Notes: generated from the letters alone by a model not told the origin. Positions 22,604 through 32,728 are shown, counted from the stretch's first letter. The stretch: 64,000 bases of DNA from Clostridia bacterium (GCA_017403145.1 JAFQOO010000001.1:1-64000); one strand, 5' to 3'. Program-made: numbers and translations.

Positions 22604-23872
22604 ATGAAAATATTAGTTGTAGGTGGCGGTGGTAGAGAACACGCAGTCATCAAGGCAATAAAAAAGAATAAAGAGGTTAAAGAAATATATGCTTGCCCCG
22701 GCAATGGTGGTATTGCAAGCGATGCTACTTGCGTTGATATCAAAGCCACCGATATAGAAGGCATAGTTAATTTCGCGGTAGAAAAAGGTATTGATTATGC
22801 TATCGTTACTCCCGACGACCCATTGTGCCTCGGCTGTGTCGATGCTTTGAACGGGAAGGGTATTCCTTGCTTCGGTCCAGAAAAGAAAGCCGCTATCATA
22901 GAGGGTAGCAAAGCTTTTAGTAAAGACTTGATGAAGAAATATGGTATTCCCACCGCGCAGTATGAAGTATTTACCGATAGAGAAAAGGCACTAGAGTACC
23001 TAAAAGGATGCTCTATGCCCATCGTTATCAAGGCCGATGGACTAGCTCTAGGTAAAGGCGTTATTATCGCAAATACTATGGTAGAGGCAATTGACGCGGT
23101 TAACTCTATGATGGAAAGCAAAATCTTTGGAGAGAGCGGTTCGAGAGTAGTTATAGAAGAATTCCTTACCGGTCCCGAAATTAGCGTTCTATCCTTTACC
23201 GATGGTAAAACCGTTATACCTATGGTATCCTCTATGGACCATAAGCGCGCACGCGATAACGACGAAGGCTTAAACACGGGCGGTATGGGTACGGTTGCTC
23301 CCAACCCTTATTATACCGAAGACGTTGCCGACGAGTGTATGAGGAAGATTTTTATTCCCACCATACAAGCTATGAACAAAGAGGGTAGAACCTTCAAAGG
23401 ATGCCTATACTTTGGCTTGATGCTAACTCCTAACGGACCCAAGGTTATAGAGTATAATTGTCGTTTTGGCGACCCTGAAACCCAAGTAGTTCTTCCCTTA
23501 CTCGAGAGCGACTTGCTTACCATTATGAAGGCAACCACCGAAGGTAATCTTCTAGAAACTGAAGTTAATTTTTCTTCCGGTTCTGCTTGTTGTGTAATAA
23601 TGGCATCAGACGGGTATCCAAGTAACTACAAAAAGGGATACGAAATTGACATTCCCCAAGAATTGACCGATAGCGTATACGTTGCCGGTGCAGTTATCAA
23701 AGAGGGTAAACTTTTAACTAGCGGTGGTAGAGTATTGGGCGTTACCGCAACCGCAGATACACTAAAAGAGGCTATCGATAAAGCATATTCCAAGGTGGAA
23801 AAAATCAGCTTTAAAAATGCTTATTATAGAAAAGATATAGGTAAACGCGCACTTTTAAAAACGGAGGCTTAA
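22604..23872 (+). CDS. purD: PurD, GAR synthetase
   Basis: This 422-residue ATP-grasp ligase joins phosphoribosylamine and glycine. Motifs: VVGGGGREHAVIKAI at the N-terminus, PDDPLCLGCVDAL, IEGSKAFSKDLMKKYGIPTA, PIVIKADGLALGKGVIIA, EEFLTGPEISVLSF, HKRARDNDEGLNTGGMG and EYNCRFGDPETQVVLP. The ATG at 22604 is preceded by GGAGAAAG; an ATG seven codons earlier lacks a site. Confidence 0.97.
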   Translation: MKILVVGGGGREHAVIKAIKKNKEVKEIYACPGNGGIASDATCVDIKATDIEGIVNFAVEKGIDYAIVTPDDPLCLGCVDALNGKGIPCFGPEKKAAIIEGSKAFSKDLMKKYGIPTAQYEVFTDREKALEYLKGCSMPIVIKADGLALGKGVIIANTMVEAIDAVNSMMESKIFGESGSRVVIEEFLTGPEISVLSFTDGKTVIPMVSSMDHKRARDNDEGLNTGGMGTVAPNPYYTEDVADECMRKIFIPTIQAMNKEGRTFKGCLYFGLMLTPNGPKVIEYNCRFGDPETQVVLPLLESDLLTIMKATTEGNLLETEVNFSSGSACCVIMASDGYPSNYKKGYEIDIPQELTDSVYVAGAVIKEGKLLTSGGRVLGVTATADTLKEAIDKAYSKVEKISFKNAYYRKDIGKRALLKTEA

Positions 23873-23873
23873 A

Positions 23874-26800
23874 ATGGTTTATAGAATATACGTAGAAAAG
23901 AAGGCAGGTTTTGACCACGAAGCACAAAGTTTAACTAGGGAAGTACAAGACCTTTTGGAAATAAAAGGTGTAAAATCCATTCGCGTTATAAATCGCTACG
24001 ACGTCGAGGATATCGAAAAAGAACTTTTTGACTATGCTGTTAAGACTGTTTTTTCCGAACCTCAAATGGATAACGCAACCGCTAACGTACAAAGCGAGGG
24101 TGCAAAGGTGTTCGCAGTAGAATATCTACCCGGACAATTCGACCAAAGAGCGGACTCCGCTTCGCAATGTATACAGCTCATCAGCCAAAAGGAGCGTCCT
24201 TTGGTTAGAACAGCAAAGGTATATTGTGTATATGGCGATATCAACGATAACGAGCTTAACCAAATAAAGAAGCACGTTATCAACCCCGTTGAGTCTCGTG
24301 AAGCTTCACTCGAAGAAGTTGCCACCTTGAAGCAAGAAAACGAAATTCCTACCGAGGTAGCGACTCTCGATGGCTTTATAGACCTTGACCGCAACGGACT
24401 AGCCGACTTCGTAAAGAGCTATGGCTTGGCTATGGATACCGACGATATTGCCTTCTGTCAACAATATTTTATCAGCGAAAATCGTAATCCCACCATTACC
24501 GAAATTCGTATGATAGATACATATTGGTCCGACCATTGCCGTCATACCACGTTTAACACCACTATAGATAACGTTAAATTCGAGGACGAGCTTTTGCAAA
24601 AGACCTATGCAGAATATATTGATACTCGTAAAGAGCTAAATAGAACCAAGCCCGTAAACTTGATGGATATAGGTACTATCGCTGCCAAGATTTTAAAGAA
24701 GCAAGGATATCTTAACAAGCTTGACGAAAGCGAAGAAATAAATGCTTGTACCGTAAAAATCAAGGTTAACGTAGAGGGTGTTGACGAAGATTGGCTACTT
24801 CTATTCAAGAACGAAACCCACAACCATCCTACCGAAATAGAGCCCTTTGGTGGTGCCGCAACTTGTATCGGCGGTGCTATCCGCGACCCGTTGTCAGGTA
24901 GGTCGTACGTTTATGCCGCAATGCGCGTAACCGGTGCTGCCAATCCTCTTAAGCCCGTAAAAGAAACCATAAAAGGTAAGCTTCCTCAAAGAAAGATTGT
25001 TACTACCGCAGCGGCAGGCTATTCGTCGTATGGTAACCAAATAGGACTTGCTACCGGTCAAGTAGACGAAATGTATCACGATGGATACGTTGCAAAGCGC
25101 CTTGAAATCGGTGCTGTTATAGCAGCTGCTCCCGCGAAGAACGTTAGACGTGAATGTCCCACTCCCGGCGATAAAATTATCCTTATCGGTGGTAGAACCG
25201 GTCGCGACGGATGTGGCGGAGCAACAGGCTCATCCAAATCACATACCACCGAATCTCTTACCAAGTCTGGCGCCGAAGTCCAAAAGGGTAACGCTCCCGA
25301 AGAAAGAAAGCTACAACGTCTATTCCGTAACGAAAGAGCTTCTTTACTTATCAAGCGCTGTAACGACTTTGGTGCAGGCGGTGTATCTGTTGCTATCGGC
25401 GAACTTGCAGACGGACTAGAAATAAATTTGAACGCAGTACCCAAGAAATACGATGGTCTTGACGGTACCGAGCTTGCTATAAGCGAATCTCAAGAGAGAA
25501 TGGCTGTAGTTGTAGAAGCGGATAAGGTAGAAGAATTTATTGCTCTTGCAAGCAAAGAAAATCTAGAAGCAACCATAGTCGCAACCGTAACCGATGCCAA
25601 CCGCTTGGTTATGAATTGGAATGGTAAAACCATATGCGATATATCACGCGACTTCCTAAATAGTAATGGTGCGGAAAAGCACGTTGACGTAGAAGCAGTA
25701 AGCTGTAATAATTACGCTAAAGAAGAAGTTAACGACTTTACTAGCGGTTACAAAGCACTTGCCGGCGACCTTAACGTTTGCTCCAAGAGAGGTCTTTCGG
25801 AAAGATTTGACTCTACCATAGGCGCAGGAACCGTACTTATGCCCTTTGGCGGAAAGCACCAACAAACACCCCCTCAATCAATGGTGCATTTGGTATCCGT
25901 TGAAGAAAAGCATACCGATACCGTGTCCTATATGAGCTGGGGCGGTAATCCCTATATCGCGGAAAAGAGCCCTTATCACGGAGCATATTTTGCGGTTGTA
26001 GAAAGCGTAAGCAAGCTTATTGCAAGCGGTGCAGACTATAAAGATATATACCTAACCTTCCAAGAATACTTCAAGAAACTTGGCAAGGATGCAAAACGTT
26101 GGGGCGAACCCTTTAGCGCTCTACTAGGTGCTTTCAAGGCTCAAAAAGAACTCAAATGCGCGGCTATCGGCGGTAAAGATAGTATGAGTGGTAGCTTCGA
26201 AAATATAGACGTTCCTCCCACTTTGGTATCGTTCGCGGTAACTACCGGCAAGGTTGATAGGGTAGTTTCACCCGAATTCAAGAAAGCAAATTCCAAAGTA
26301 GTTGTTATCAAGCCCGATTACGATAATAACGGACTACCGGTTACCGAAAGCTTGATTGCAGTATACCAAAACGTTGTAGAACTACTTAAGAGCGGTAAAG
26401 CTATTTCGGCATATACTCCCACCTATGGCGGTATTGCAGAGGGTGTATTGAAAGCGACTATAGGTAACGGAATAGGCTTTAAATTTGCTGAAAGCGTAAA
26501 CGTTAACGAGCTATTCAAATATAACTATGGTGCATTCGTACTAGAGTTGAACGATAGTGCTCTAGAGGTAGGCGAGCTACTAGGCTATACTACGGAAGAA
26601 AAGGTTATCGCACTTGGTAACGAGGCAATCGCTCTTGAAGAGCTACAAGCAATTTACGAAAACAAACTAGAACCCGTATATAGCTGTAATATTGCTACTC
26701 GCCCGCAAGACCTAAAGAATTATAGCTTTGTAAGCGACAAGATTATTGCTCCCGCTATCAAAGTAGCAAAGCCAAAGGTACTAATTCCCGTATTCCCCGG

Positions 26801-27566
26801 CACTAACTGCGAGTTCGATACCGCAAAAGCATTTAGAGATGCAGGTGCAGAACCCGAAATCTTCGTTATCCGCAACCTCACTAGCGACGACGTATCACGT
26901 TCGGTAGAAGCATTTGCAAACAAGTGCAAAGGCAGTCAAATAGTATTTATTCCCGGTGGTTTCTCTGGTGGCGACGAACCCGATGGCTCCGGTAAGTTTA
27001 TCACTGCATTCTTCCGCAATGGTGCTGTTAAAGAAAAGGTACACGAGCTACTAAACGACCGCGATGGTTTGATGGGCGGTATATGTAACGGTTTCCAAGC
27101 ACTTGTAAAGCTAGGACTCGTTCCCTATGGTAAGATTATCGATACCGATGAAAACTGCCCCACACTCACCTATAACGATATAGGTCGCCACCAATCAAGA
27201 ATAGTACGCGTACGAGTTTGCTCCAACAACTCTCCTTGGTTGAAAGGCGTAAACGTTGGCGATATAGTAAACGTTCCTATCTCTCACGGTGAAGGTAAAT
27301 TTATAGCACCTCAAAGTCTTGTAGACGAGCTTGCAAAGAATGGTCAAATTATGACTCAATACGTTGACCTAGAGGGTAACGCAACCACGGATATCCGCTT
27401 TAACCCCAATGGTAGCACTATGGCTATAGAGGGTATCCTATCTCCCGACGGAAGAGTATTCGGTAAGATGGGACACTCCGAAAGAAAGGGTTACGGCCTA
27501 TACAAGAACGTATGTGGTAAGTATGATATGGCACTCTTTGAGTCTGCAGTAAAATATTTCAAATAA
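23874..27566 (+). CDS. purL: PurL, single-chain FGAM synthase
   Basis: This 1230-residue enzyme combines PurS-like, PurL and PurQ parts in one chain. The N-terminus (RIYVEKKAGFDHEAQSLTREVQ) is PurS-like. The central ATP-binding halves include DTYWSDHCRHTTF, NETHNHPTEIEPFGGAATCIGGAIRDPLSGR and GGKDSMSGS. The C-terminal glutaminase begins KVLIPVFPGTNCEFDTAKAF and has its nucleophile in GGICNGFQALVKLG (about residue 1070), then a His/Glu pair in the last 60 residues. It matches the clostridial long PurL type. It starts one base after the purD stop. Confidence 0.97.
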   Translation: MVYRIYVEKKAGFDHEAQSLTREVQDLLEIKGVKSIRVINRYDVEDIEKELFDYAVKTVFSEPQMDNATANVQSEGAKVFAVEYLPGQFDQRADSASQCIQLISQKERPLVRTAKVYCVYGDINDNELNQIKKHVINPVESREASLEEVATLKQENEIPTEVATLDGFIDLDRNGLADFVKSYGLAMDTDDIAFCQQYFISENRNPTITEIRMIDTYWSDHCRHTTFNTTIDNVKFEDELLQKTYAEYIDTRKELNRTKPVNLMDIGTIAAKILKKQGYLNKLDESEEINACTVKIKVNVEGVDEDWLLLFKNETHNHPTEIEPFGGAATCIGGAIRDPLSGRSYVYAAMRVTGAANPLKPVKETIKGKLPQRKIVTTAAAGYSSYGNQIGLATGQVDEMYHDGYVAKRLEIGAVIAAAPAKNVRRECPTPGDKIILIGGRTGRDGCGGATGSSKSHTTESLTKSGAEVQKGNAPEERKLQRLFRNERASLLIKRCNDFGAGGVSVAIGELADGLEINLNAVPKKYDGLDGTELAISESQERMAVVVEADKVEEFIALASKENLEATIVATVTDANRLVMNWNGKTICDISRDFLNSNGAEKHVDVEAVSCNNYAKEEVNDFTSGYKALAGDLNVCSKRGLSERFDSTIGAGTVLMPFGGKHQQTPPQSMVHLVSVEEKHTDTVSYMSWGGNPYIAEKSPYHGAYFAVVESVSKLIASGADYKDIYLTFQEYFKKLGKDAKRWGEPFSALLGAFKAQKELKCAAIGGKDSMSGSFENIDVPPTLVSFAVTTGKVDRVVSPEFKKANSKVVVIKPDYDNNGLPVTESLIAVYQNVVELLKSGKAISAYTPTYGGIAEGVLKATIGNGIGFKFAESVNVNELFKYNYGAFVLELNDSALEVGELLGYTTEEKVIALGNEAIALEELQAIYENKLEPVYSCNIATRPQDLKNYSFVSDKIIAPAIKVAKPKVLIPVFPGTNCEFDTAKAFRDAGAEPEIFVIRNLTSDDVSRSVEAFANKCKGSQIVFIPGGFSGGDEPDGSGKFITAFFRNGAVKEKVHELLNDRDGLMGGICNGFQALVKLGLVPYGKIIDTDENCPTLTYNDIGRHQSRIVRVRVCSNNSPWLKGVNVGDIVNVPISHGEGKFIAPQSLVDELAKNGQIMTQYVDLEGNATTDIRFNPNGSTMAIEGILSPDGRVFGKMGHSERKGYGLYKNVCGKYDMALFESAVKYFK

Positions 27567-27605
27567 AATAAATCAACGATAAAAACTAAAAAAAAGGAGA
27601 ACACT

Positions 27606-29279
27606 ATGGCTTATTTAACCGATATCGAAATTGCCCAACAATGCAAAATGAAACCTATCACCGAGATAGCATCGTCTATCAATATCGATGAGAAATATAT
27701 TGAGCAATATGGCAAATACAAGGCAAAGATTGACTACTCTTTGCTAAAAGAGAGTACCAGAAAGGATGGTAAACTTATTCTCGTAACCGCTATTACCCCC
27801 ACCCCCGCAGGTGAAGGAAAAACCACCACGACCATAGGTCTTGCCGATGGACTAAAGAAAATTGGTAAAAACGTTGTAGTTGCTCTCCGCGAACCCTCTT
27901 TAGGACCGGTTTTCGGTGTTAAAGGCGGTGCAGCCGGCGGTGGCTATGCTCAAGTTGTTCCTATGGAAGACATCAACTTGCATTTTACCGGCGACTTCCA
28001 CGCAATTGGTGCTGCTAATAACCTTCTCGCTGCAATGATAGATAACCATATTCAACAAGGCAATGCTCTTGGCATCGACCCCAGACGTATCGTTTGGAAG
28101 CGTTGCGTTGATATGAACGACCGTCAACTTCGTTTCGTAGTAGATGGCTTAGGCGGAAAGGTAAACGGTACTCCTCGCGAAGACGGATTTGATATTACCG
28201 TTGCTAGCGAAATTATGGCAGTTTTCTGTCTTGCAAGCTCCATAACCGACCTTAAAGAAAGACTTTCTAGAATAGTAGTTGGCTATACCTATGATGATAA
28301 ACCCGTAACTTGTGGTCAAATCAAGGCAGTAGGTGCTATGGCTGCTCTACTAAAAGATGCCCTAAAGCCCAACCTAGTACAAACGCTAGAGGGAACTCCT
28401 TCCTTCGTACACGGTGGACCTTTTGCTAATATCGCTCACGGATGTAACTCCGTTATCGCAACTAGAATGGCTATGAAGCTAGGCGATTATGCTGTAACCG
28501 AAGCAGGCTTTGGCGCAGACCTCGGTGCCGAAAAGTTCCTAGATATAAAGTGCCGTATGACCGGTCTAACACCCAGTGCTGTAGTAGTAGTTGCAACCGT
28601 TCGTGCACTCAAGATGCACGGTGGCTCACTCAAAACTGAGCTTGGTAACGAAAACCTTGTTGCTCTCGAAAAGGGACTACCTAACCTACTCCGCCACGTA
28701 TCCAATATGGTTAACGTTTATAAACTCCCTTGCGTAGTAGCAGTTAACCGTTTCCCCACCGATACCGATGCCGAAATCGAACTCGTTATCAAGAAGTGTA
28801 AGGAGCTTGGCGTAAACGTTGTTCTTTCTACCGTATGGGCAGATGGTGGCAAGGGTGGTATGGCTCTAGCAGAAGAAGTAGTTCGTCTATGTGAACAAGA
28901 AAACAATTTCTCATTTAGCTACTCACTCGAAGGTACTATCGAAGATAAAATCGAAGGTATCGTTAAGAACGTATACGGTGGCGTTGGCGTTAACTTTACC
29001 GCCGAAGCTAAAAAGCAAATTGCAACCTTAACCGCACTTGGCTTCGATAAGATTCCCGTATGTATGGCTAAAACCCAATATTCTTTTAGTGATAACCCCG
29101 CACTACTTGGCGCACCCGAAGGTTTCGTAGTAACCGTTCGTAACGTAAAGGTTAGCGCAGGTGCAGGCTTTATCGTAGCTCTCACCGGCGATATTATGAC
29201 TATGCCCGGTCTTCCTAAGGTTCCCGCTGCTGAGAAGATTGATGTTAATGAGGAGGGTGTAATCACCGGCTTATTTTAG
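27606..29279 (+). CDS. fhs: Fhs, formate-tetrahydrofolate ligase
   Basis: This 557-residue enzyme makes 10-formyl-tetrahydrofolate from formate, THF and ATP. P-loop [16 protein letters not shown], then [36 protein letters not shown] and [13 protein letters not shown]. It supplies the cofactor for PurN and the AICAR transformylase encoded in the same run of genes. It closes the purine operon, 39 bases after purL with AAGGAG upstream, and is followed by tandem hairpin repeats. Confidence 0.97.
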   Translation: MAYLTDIEIAQQCKMKPITEIASSINIDEKYIEQYGKYKAKIDYSLLKESTRKDGKLILVTAITPTPAGEGKTTTTIGLADGLKKIGKNVVVALREPSLGPVFGVKGGAAGGGYAQVVPMEDINLHFTGDFHAIGAANNLLAAMIDNHIQQGNALGIDPRRIVWKRCVDMNDRQLRFVVDGLGGKVNGTPREDGFDITVASEIMAVFCLASSITDLKERLSRIVVGYTYDDKPVTCGQIKAVGAMAALLKDALKPNLVQTLEGTPSFVHGGPFANIAHGCNSVIATRMAMKLGDYAVTEAGFGADLGAEKFLDIKCRMTGLTPSAVVVVATVRALKMHGGSLKTELGNENLVALEKGLPNLLRHVSNMVNVYKLPCVVAVNRFPTDTDAEIELVIKKCKELGVNVVLSTVWADGGKGGMALAEEVVRLCEQENNFSFSYSLEGTIEDKIEGIVKNVYGGVGVNFTAEAKKQIATLTALGFDKIPVCMAKTQYSFSDNPALLGAPEGFVVTVRNVKVSAGAGFIVALTGDIMTMPGLPKVPAAEKIDVNEEGVITGLF

Positions 29280-29292
29280 ACCTCGCTTTTGA

Positions 29293-29605
29293 GCGACCTA
29301 CTGCACAAACAAACAATCCCCACTCGGTCATTTACGCTAAGTAAACTCCCGTCGTGGGGATTATTTATTTGCTTGTATCTCATCTCAAAATCGAGGTCTA
29401 AAAGAAGTCTAACAAAGACAAAGAGAGAATATAAGCTTAACAATAAGGTTTTTGGCGACCTACTGCATAAACAGACAATCCCCACTCGGTCATTTCTCCC
29501 GTTGTGGGGATTATTTATTTGCTTGTATCTCATCTCAAAATCGAGGTCTAAAAGAGGTCTAATAAAGACAAAGAGAGAATATAAGCTTAGTAATAAGGTT
29601 TTTTG
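29293..29605. repeat. Two tandem ~150-160 bp repeats after fhs
   Basis: Copy 1 (29293-29455) and copy 2 (29456-29605) share GCGACCTACTGCA, a hairpin AATCCCCAC/GTGGGGATT followed by ATTTATTTG, then CTCATCTCAAAATCGAGGTC and AAAGACAAAGAGAGAATA. The end of fhs (AGACCTCGCTTTTGAG, 29278-29293) is an inverted version of the CTCAAAATCGAGGTCT segment. Copy 1 carries a 13-base insertion in the loop. The hairpins may act as terminators. ORFs across them on both strands are shadows. Confidence 0.7.
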
Positions 29606-29649
29606 GCGACCTAAAAGTCTAAAGATAATAGGTCTTTAGTTGGTTTTTT

Positions 29650-29676
29650 AGTCGGGCAACCGCTCGACTTTTTTAT
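29650..29676 (+). terminator. Strong terminator after the fhs-end repeats
   Basis: AGTCGGGC/GC(T)CGACT around AACC, followed by TTTTTTATT. Confidence 0.75.
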
Positions 29677-29705
29677 TGCTTTATGAAAGTCTTCACGAAA
29701 AACTT

Positions 29706-29775
29706 TTTAGTTGTATCTCATCTCAAAATCAAGGTCTAAATAGGACTAATATAAGCTAAACCATAAGGTATACTT
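29706..29775. repeat. Third, partial copy of the fhs-end repeat
   Basis: TTGTATCTCATCTCAAAATC, AAGGTCTAAATAGGACTAAT and ATAAGCTAAACCATAAGGT match the second half of the two upstream repeats with several changes. It lies just before the MFS promoter. Confidence 0.6.
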
Positions 29776-29839
29776 TTGATAATTTGGGTATTTACTAAAT
29801 ACTCTTTTAAGAGTATAATATATTCGTTAAGGAGTTAGT

Positions 29840-31279
29840 ATGGATAAGAGTTTAACTAAAGAGCAAAAGATAGTTTTAAGACGCGAAAGAGAAATTAAAC
29901 ATTGGGAAAAAGAAAAGAATCGCCCAAAAGGTAGGTATTATATTGCCTACGTTATTTTTATAATTACCCTTATCTATGCGGTAGACGAAATTGCTTCGCA
30001 AATTACTACCCTTATGAAAACGGAAATTGCTAACGACCTTTTTGCAACCGAAAACTCGATAGGACTTTTGAATATATTGACCATTTTGGTAGTCCCATTC
30101 CAAGCATTAGGACTCCTATATCGCCCACTTGCCGATAGATTTGGTAGAAAGGTTTTCTTGATTGTTAACACCTTTGGAATGAGTCTTGCACTCCTTGTTA
30201 TATTCCTTTCTCGTAACGTAATCGTATATTTTATAGGCGCGTGTATGATACAATTCTTTATACCGCACGATATGCACGTGGTATATATTATGGAGTCATC
30301 GAGCCCCAAACAACGCGCAAGAACCTATTCGGTTATAAAGTTTATAGCCAATATGGGAGTTATGCTTATACCCCTTATGCGTAAGCTTATGATGGAAAAT
30401 GCTAGCGAATGGCGTAACGTATTCCTTGTCCCTGCAATAGTTGGGCTAGTAGCCTCGTTTATAGCTCTTATCCTCGCTAGAGAAACCGATAGCTTTATCG
30501 ATTCTCGTTTACGCTACCTTAGATTAACCGACGAAGAAAGAAGGGCGGAGAAGGAGCAAAAGGCTCTTGACAATGCCCAAGGTGGACTAATTCCCGCGCT
30601 TAAGTTCGCGCTAAGGCACAAGCAACTGCGTTGGTTGTATATAACCTCGGCTCTAATGAATATAGGGTTTATTGCAACTATTGATTATCAAGCGATAATG
30701 ACCTATGGATATGCGACAAACTTTCTAAATAGTGGTTTATTCGTTACCCTAAACGATGCGGTTAACTCGGTTAGCACCGGCGTGATTACCGATGCGCTAT
30801 TCTTGTTCCCGATTGGTAGTGCGGTAGCACAAGTTATTATGGGTTTCGTTAGCGATATAAAGGGAAGAAAGCTCGCTGCAATCGTAACCGCACTAAATTG
30901 CCTAGTAAGCTTTATACTATTTGCAGTAGGCGCAACCCTTGCTTGGAACCCATATTTCGTAGGACTTATGTGCGGTGCTTGTATAGGCAGTTACTACAGC
31001 TCGAACGACGTAATTATAATGATGATAGGGGAATCATCGCCCACCAACTTGCGCTCTTCCACTATGTCTGCGCAGTTTATAGTTACGGGCATAGGGGTTG
31101 TTATTTCCTATGGTATAAGCCTTCCACTTACCGCCATACTTGGAAACACCGTTGTAGGAATAGTTGCTTTCTGCTTACTGGTTCCCGGATTTCTTAGCGG
31201 ATTTATATCACTCGTTAAAAAGTGCAACGAAACCAAAGGTATCGATATGGAAACCGTTCGTGGCGACGAATGGGACTAA
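29840..31279 (+). CDS. MFS transporter
   Basis: This 479-residue membrane protein has about twelve helices. A long charged N-terminus (DKSLTKEQKIVLRREREIKHWEKEKNR) precedes TM1. The loop between TM2 and TM3 has RPLADRFGRKVFLIVNT, the MFS D-R-x-G-R-K motif, and its counterpart FVSDIKGRKLAA appears in the second half. The substrate is unknown. Promoter TTGATA and TATAAT with an ACTCTTTTAAGAGT palindrome between them; AAGGAG precedes the ATG. Single gene with a terminator at 31312-31341. Confidence 0.88.
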   Translation: MDKSLTKEQKIVLRREREIKHWEKEKNRPKGRYYIAYVIFIITLIYAVDEIASQITTLMKTEIANDLFATENSIGLLNILTILVVPFQALGLLYRPLADRFGRKVFLIVNTFGMSLALLVIFLSRNVIVYFIGACMIQFFIPHDMHVVYIMESSSPKQRARTYSVIKFIANMGVMLIPLMRKLMMENASEWRNVFLVPAIVGLVASFIALILARETDSFIDSRLRYLRLTDEERRAEKEQKALDNAQGGLIPALKFALRHKQLRWLYITSALMNIGFIATIDYQAIMTYGYATNFLNSGLFVTLNDAVNSVSTGVITDALFLFPIGSAVAQVIMGFVSDIKGRKLAAIVTALNCLVSFILFAVGATLAWNPYFVGLMCGACIGSYYSSNDVIIMMIGESSPTNLRSSTMSAQFIVTGIGVVISYGISLPLTAILGNTVVGIVAFCLLVPGFLSGFISLVKKCNETKGIDMETVRGDEWD

Positions 31280-31311
31280 AATTCAAAGTTCAATAATACC
31301 TTTTTATGAGA

Positions 31312-31341
31312 GCACCACTATAAAATAGTGGTGTTTTTTAT
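31312..31341 (+). terminator. MFS transporter terminator
   Basis: CACCACTA/TAGTGGTG hairpin around TAAAA with TTTTTTATT after it. Confidence 0.8.
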
Positions 31342-31386
31342 TGTCAAAAAAATTTACAAAATTTTACACTTTTTTACGAAAACCAC

Positions 31387-31415
31387 TTGACAGAACTTTA
31401 CAGAAAGTGTAAAAT
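31387..31415 (+). promoter_or_regulatory. Promoter overlapped by a TTTACA-N5-TGTAAA operator
   Basis: TTGACA (31387-31392), 17 bases and TAAAAT (31410-31415). The perfect inverted repeat TTTACAGAAAGTGTAAA (31397-31413) fills the spacer and overlaps the -10. A degenerate half-site run (TTTACAAAATTTTACAC) lies ~45 bases upstream. The next gene encodes an HTH protein, so autorepression is likely. Confidence 0.75.
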
Positions 31416-31440
31416 AGTGTCAAGTTAAGGAGGTCGAACA

Positions 31441-31782
31441 ATGAAGATAACCGATATGATTTCTATAACCGAGTTATCCCGACTGCTCAAAAAAACAAGG
31501 CCAACGGTATACAAGTATCTAGCTGATTTTGAAAAGGGAAACTACTCGGCACTACCGCACTCGGTAAAAAAGTTGTTTAGTAGCATACAAAGTGGCAAAA
31601 CACCGAAAAAGGAAATTTATGAATATTGCGACCACTGGTATCAAGATGATTTTACCGCAACAGAGTTTAAAACTAAAGAAGAAACTACTTCGTTAAAAGA
31701 GGTAATAAATCTTCTAAAAACACACGAAAGAAAACTAAATCTCGCAAAAATCAAAGCATTTATTTTGGAGGAGTTAAAGTAA
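31441..31782 (+). CDS. Small HTH DNA-binding protein
   Basis: This 113-residue protein has an N-terminal helix-turn-helix: MISITELSRLLKKTRPTVYKYLADFEKG resembles an HTH where the second helix is TRPTVYKYL. The C-terminal ~60 residues are charged and helical (KEEIYEYCDHWYQDD..., then LKEVINLLKTHERKLNLAKIKAFI). It is not a named family to me. AAGGAGG is eight bases before the ATG. Its stop overlaps the next start (TAATG), so the two proteins are probably made together and may act together. Confidence 0.7.
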   Translation: MKITDMISITELSRLLKKTRPTVYKYLADFEKGNYSALPHSVKKLFSSIQSGKTPKKEIYEYCDHWYQDDFTATEFKTKEETTSLKEVINLLKTHERKLNLAKIKAFILEELK

Positions 31783-32702
31783 TGAGAAAGGCAAAGAGAA
31801 TGGCAAAGGCCAAAGCACTCGTAGTAAAAAATCTAACCTATATCCGTTTAAAGAACGATTTAGCGGTTATAGAAAACGAAATGAACAATAACCAACCCGT
31901 AGAAAAGGAAAATGGCGGTAACGTTATAACCAAGTTTTTTAACGGTATCGTAACCGAGCTTTCTAACACCGCCAGAAGAAAGAGTGTTGTAGACCTTTCC
32001 GTAGAAAAGAAGATGGCACTAGATAATCTAACTGCTTTTGAAAGAGAAAACAACGTTAAAGAACTTGAACTTGCTTCCGACGTTGAAAAGCTTAAAAAAT
32101 ATATGAATAAAGAGCTATTCAAAAAGGACGCATATGGTATTCAAAAAATCCAATTTGCTCTTTCCTTAATGCTCGATAACTCGCGCGAATACGTTAGAAA
32201 TGAAGAGTCTTTGCAAGCTATATCCGCTATCCTATTTAACGACGAAGGATATATGAATATTCTCTTTAAACTATTCGAACAAAACTACTATGGTATTCAA
32301 AAGAAAGCTGTTGACGAGCTTCAAACGGGAATGTTACTCGGCGTTGGCGTTTGGTCGCTTGTAGTAGGTAGCTGGCTACCCGTTGGAATAGGCGGTATTG
32401 CTACGATTATCAATCACCTAATCCACAGAAGCGAAATGAAGAAGAAGTTCCAAAGTCTATCAAAAGACGAGCTACAAGCATTCCTTGCTATGAAGCTAAC
32501 CGTTATAGAGACAACTAGAAAGAATATGCCGGAAAGTGCAAGAAAGGATTTGATAGACGACCTTCTCAAGTACGTATCCAACCTACGTGGTGATGCAGAA
32601 TACGAATGGCTAATTGAAAAACTAGATGCTCCTGCAAACAAAGAAAAGATTGAACTTTGCAACCTAACCGTAGATAGACTCTCTAGAGTAATAGGAATCT
32701 AG
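31782..32702 (+). CDS. Unknown protein with a central membrane hairpin
   Basis: This 306-residue protein starts with a very basic stretch (MRKAKRMAKAKALVVKNL). A helical, charged N-terminal half follows (YGIQKIQFALSLMLDNSREYV). Near residues 185-215 is a hydrophobic, glycine-rich pair of segments (GMLLGVGVWSLVVGSWLPVGIGGIATII). The C-terminal half is again helical. No enzyme motif is seen. It is translationally coupled to the HTH protein and shares its operator-controlled promoter. A stress-responsive or defence-like module is possible, but nothing in the sequence proves it. Confidence 0.65.
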   Translation: MRKAKRMAKAKALVVKNLTYIRLKNDLAVIENEMNNNQPVEKENGGNVITKFFNGIVTELSNTARRKSVVDLSVEKKMALDNLTAFERENNVKELELASDVEKLKKYMNKELFKKDAYGIQKIQFALSLMLDNSREYVRNEESLQAISAILFNDEGYMNILFKLFEQNYYGIQKKAVDELQTGMLLGVGVWSLVVGSWLPVGIGGIATIINHLIHRSEMKKKFQSLSKDELQAFLAMKLTVIETTRKNMPESARKDLIDDLLKYVSNLRGDAEYEWLIEKLDAPANKEKIELCNLTVDRLSRVIGI

Positions 32703-32728
32703 AATAGATAGTATTTTTAAGTCGCGAA

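Noticed and set aside
22795-23304. 169-residue minus-strand ORF
   Set aside because: Shadow of purD.
29276-29639. ORFs of 85 and 116 residues containing repeated HKQTIPTRSF or NNPH segments
   Set aside because: They are translations of the tandem hairpin repeats, on both strands at once.
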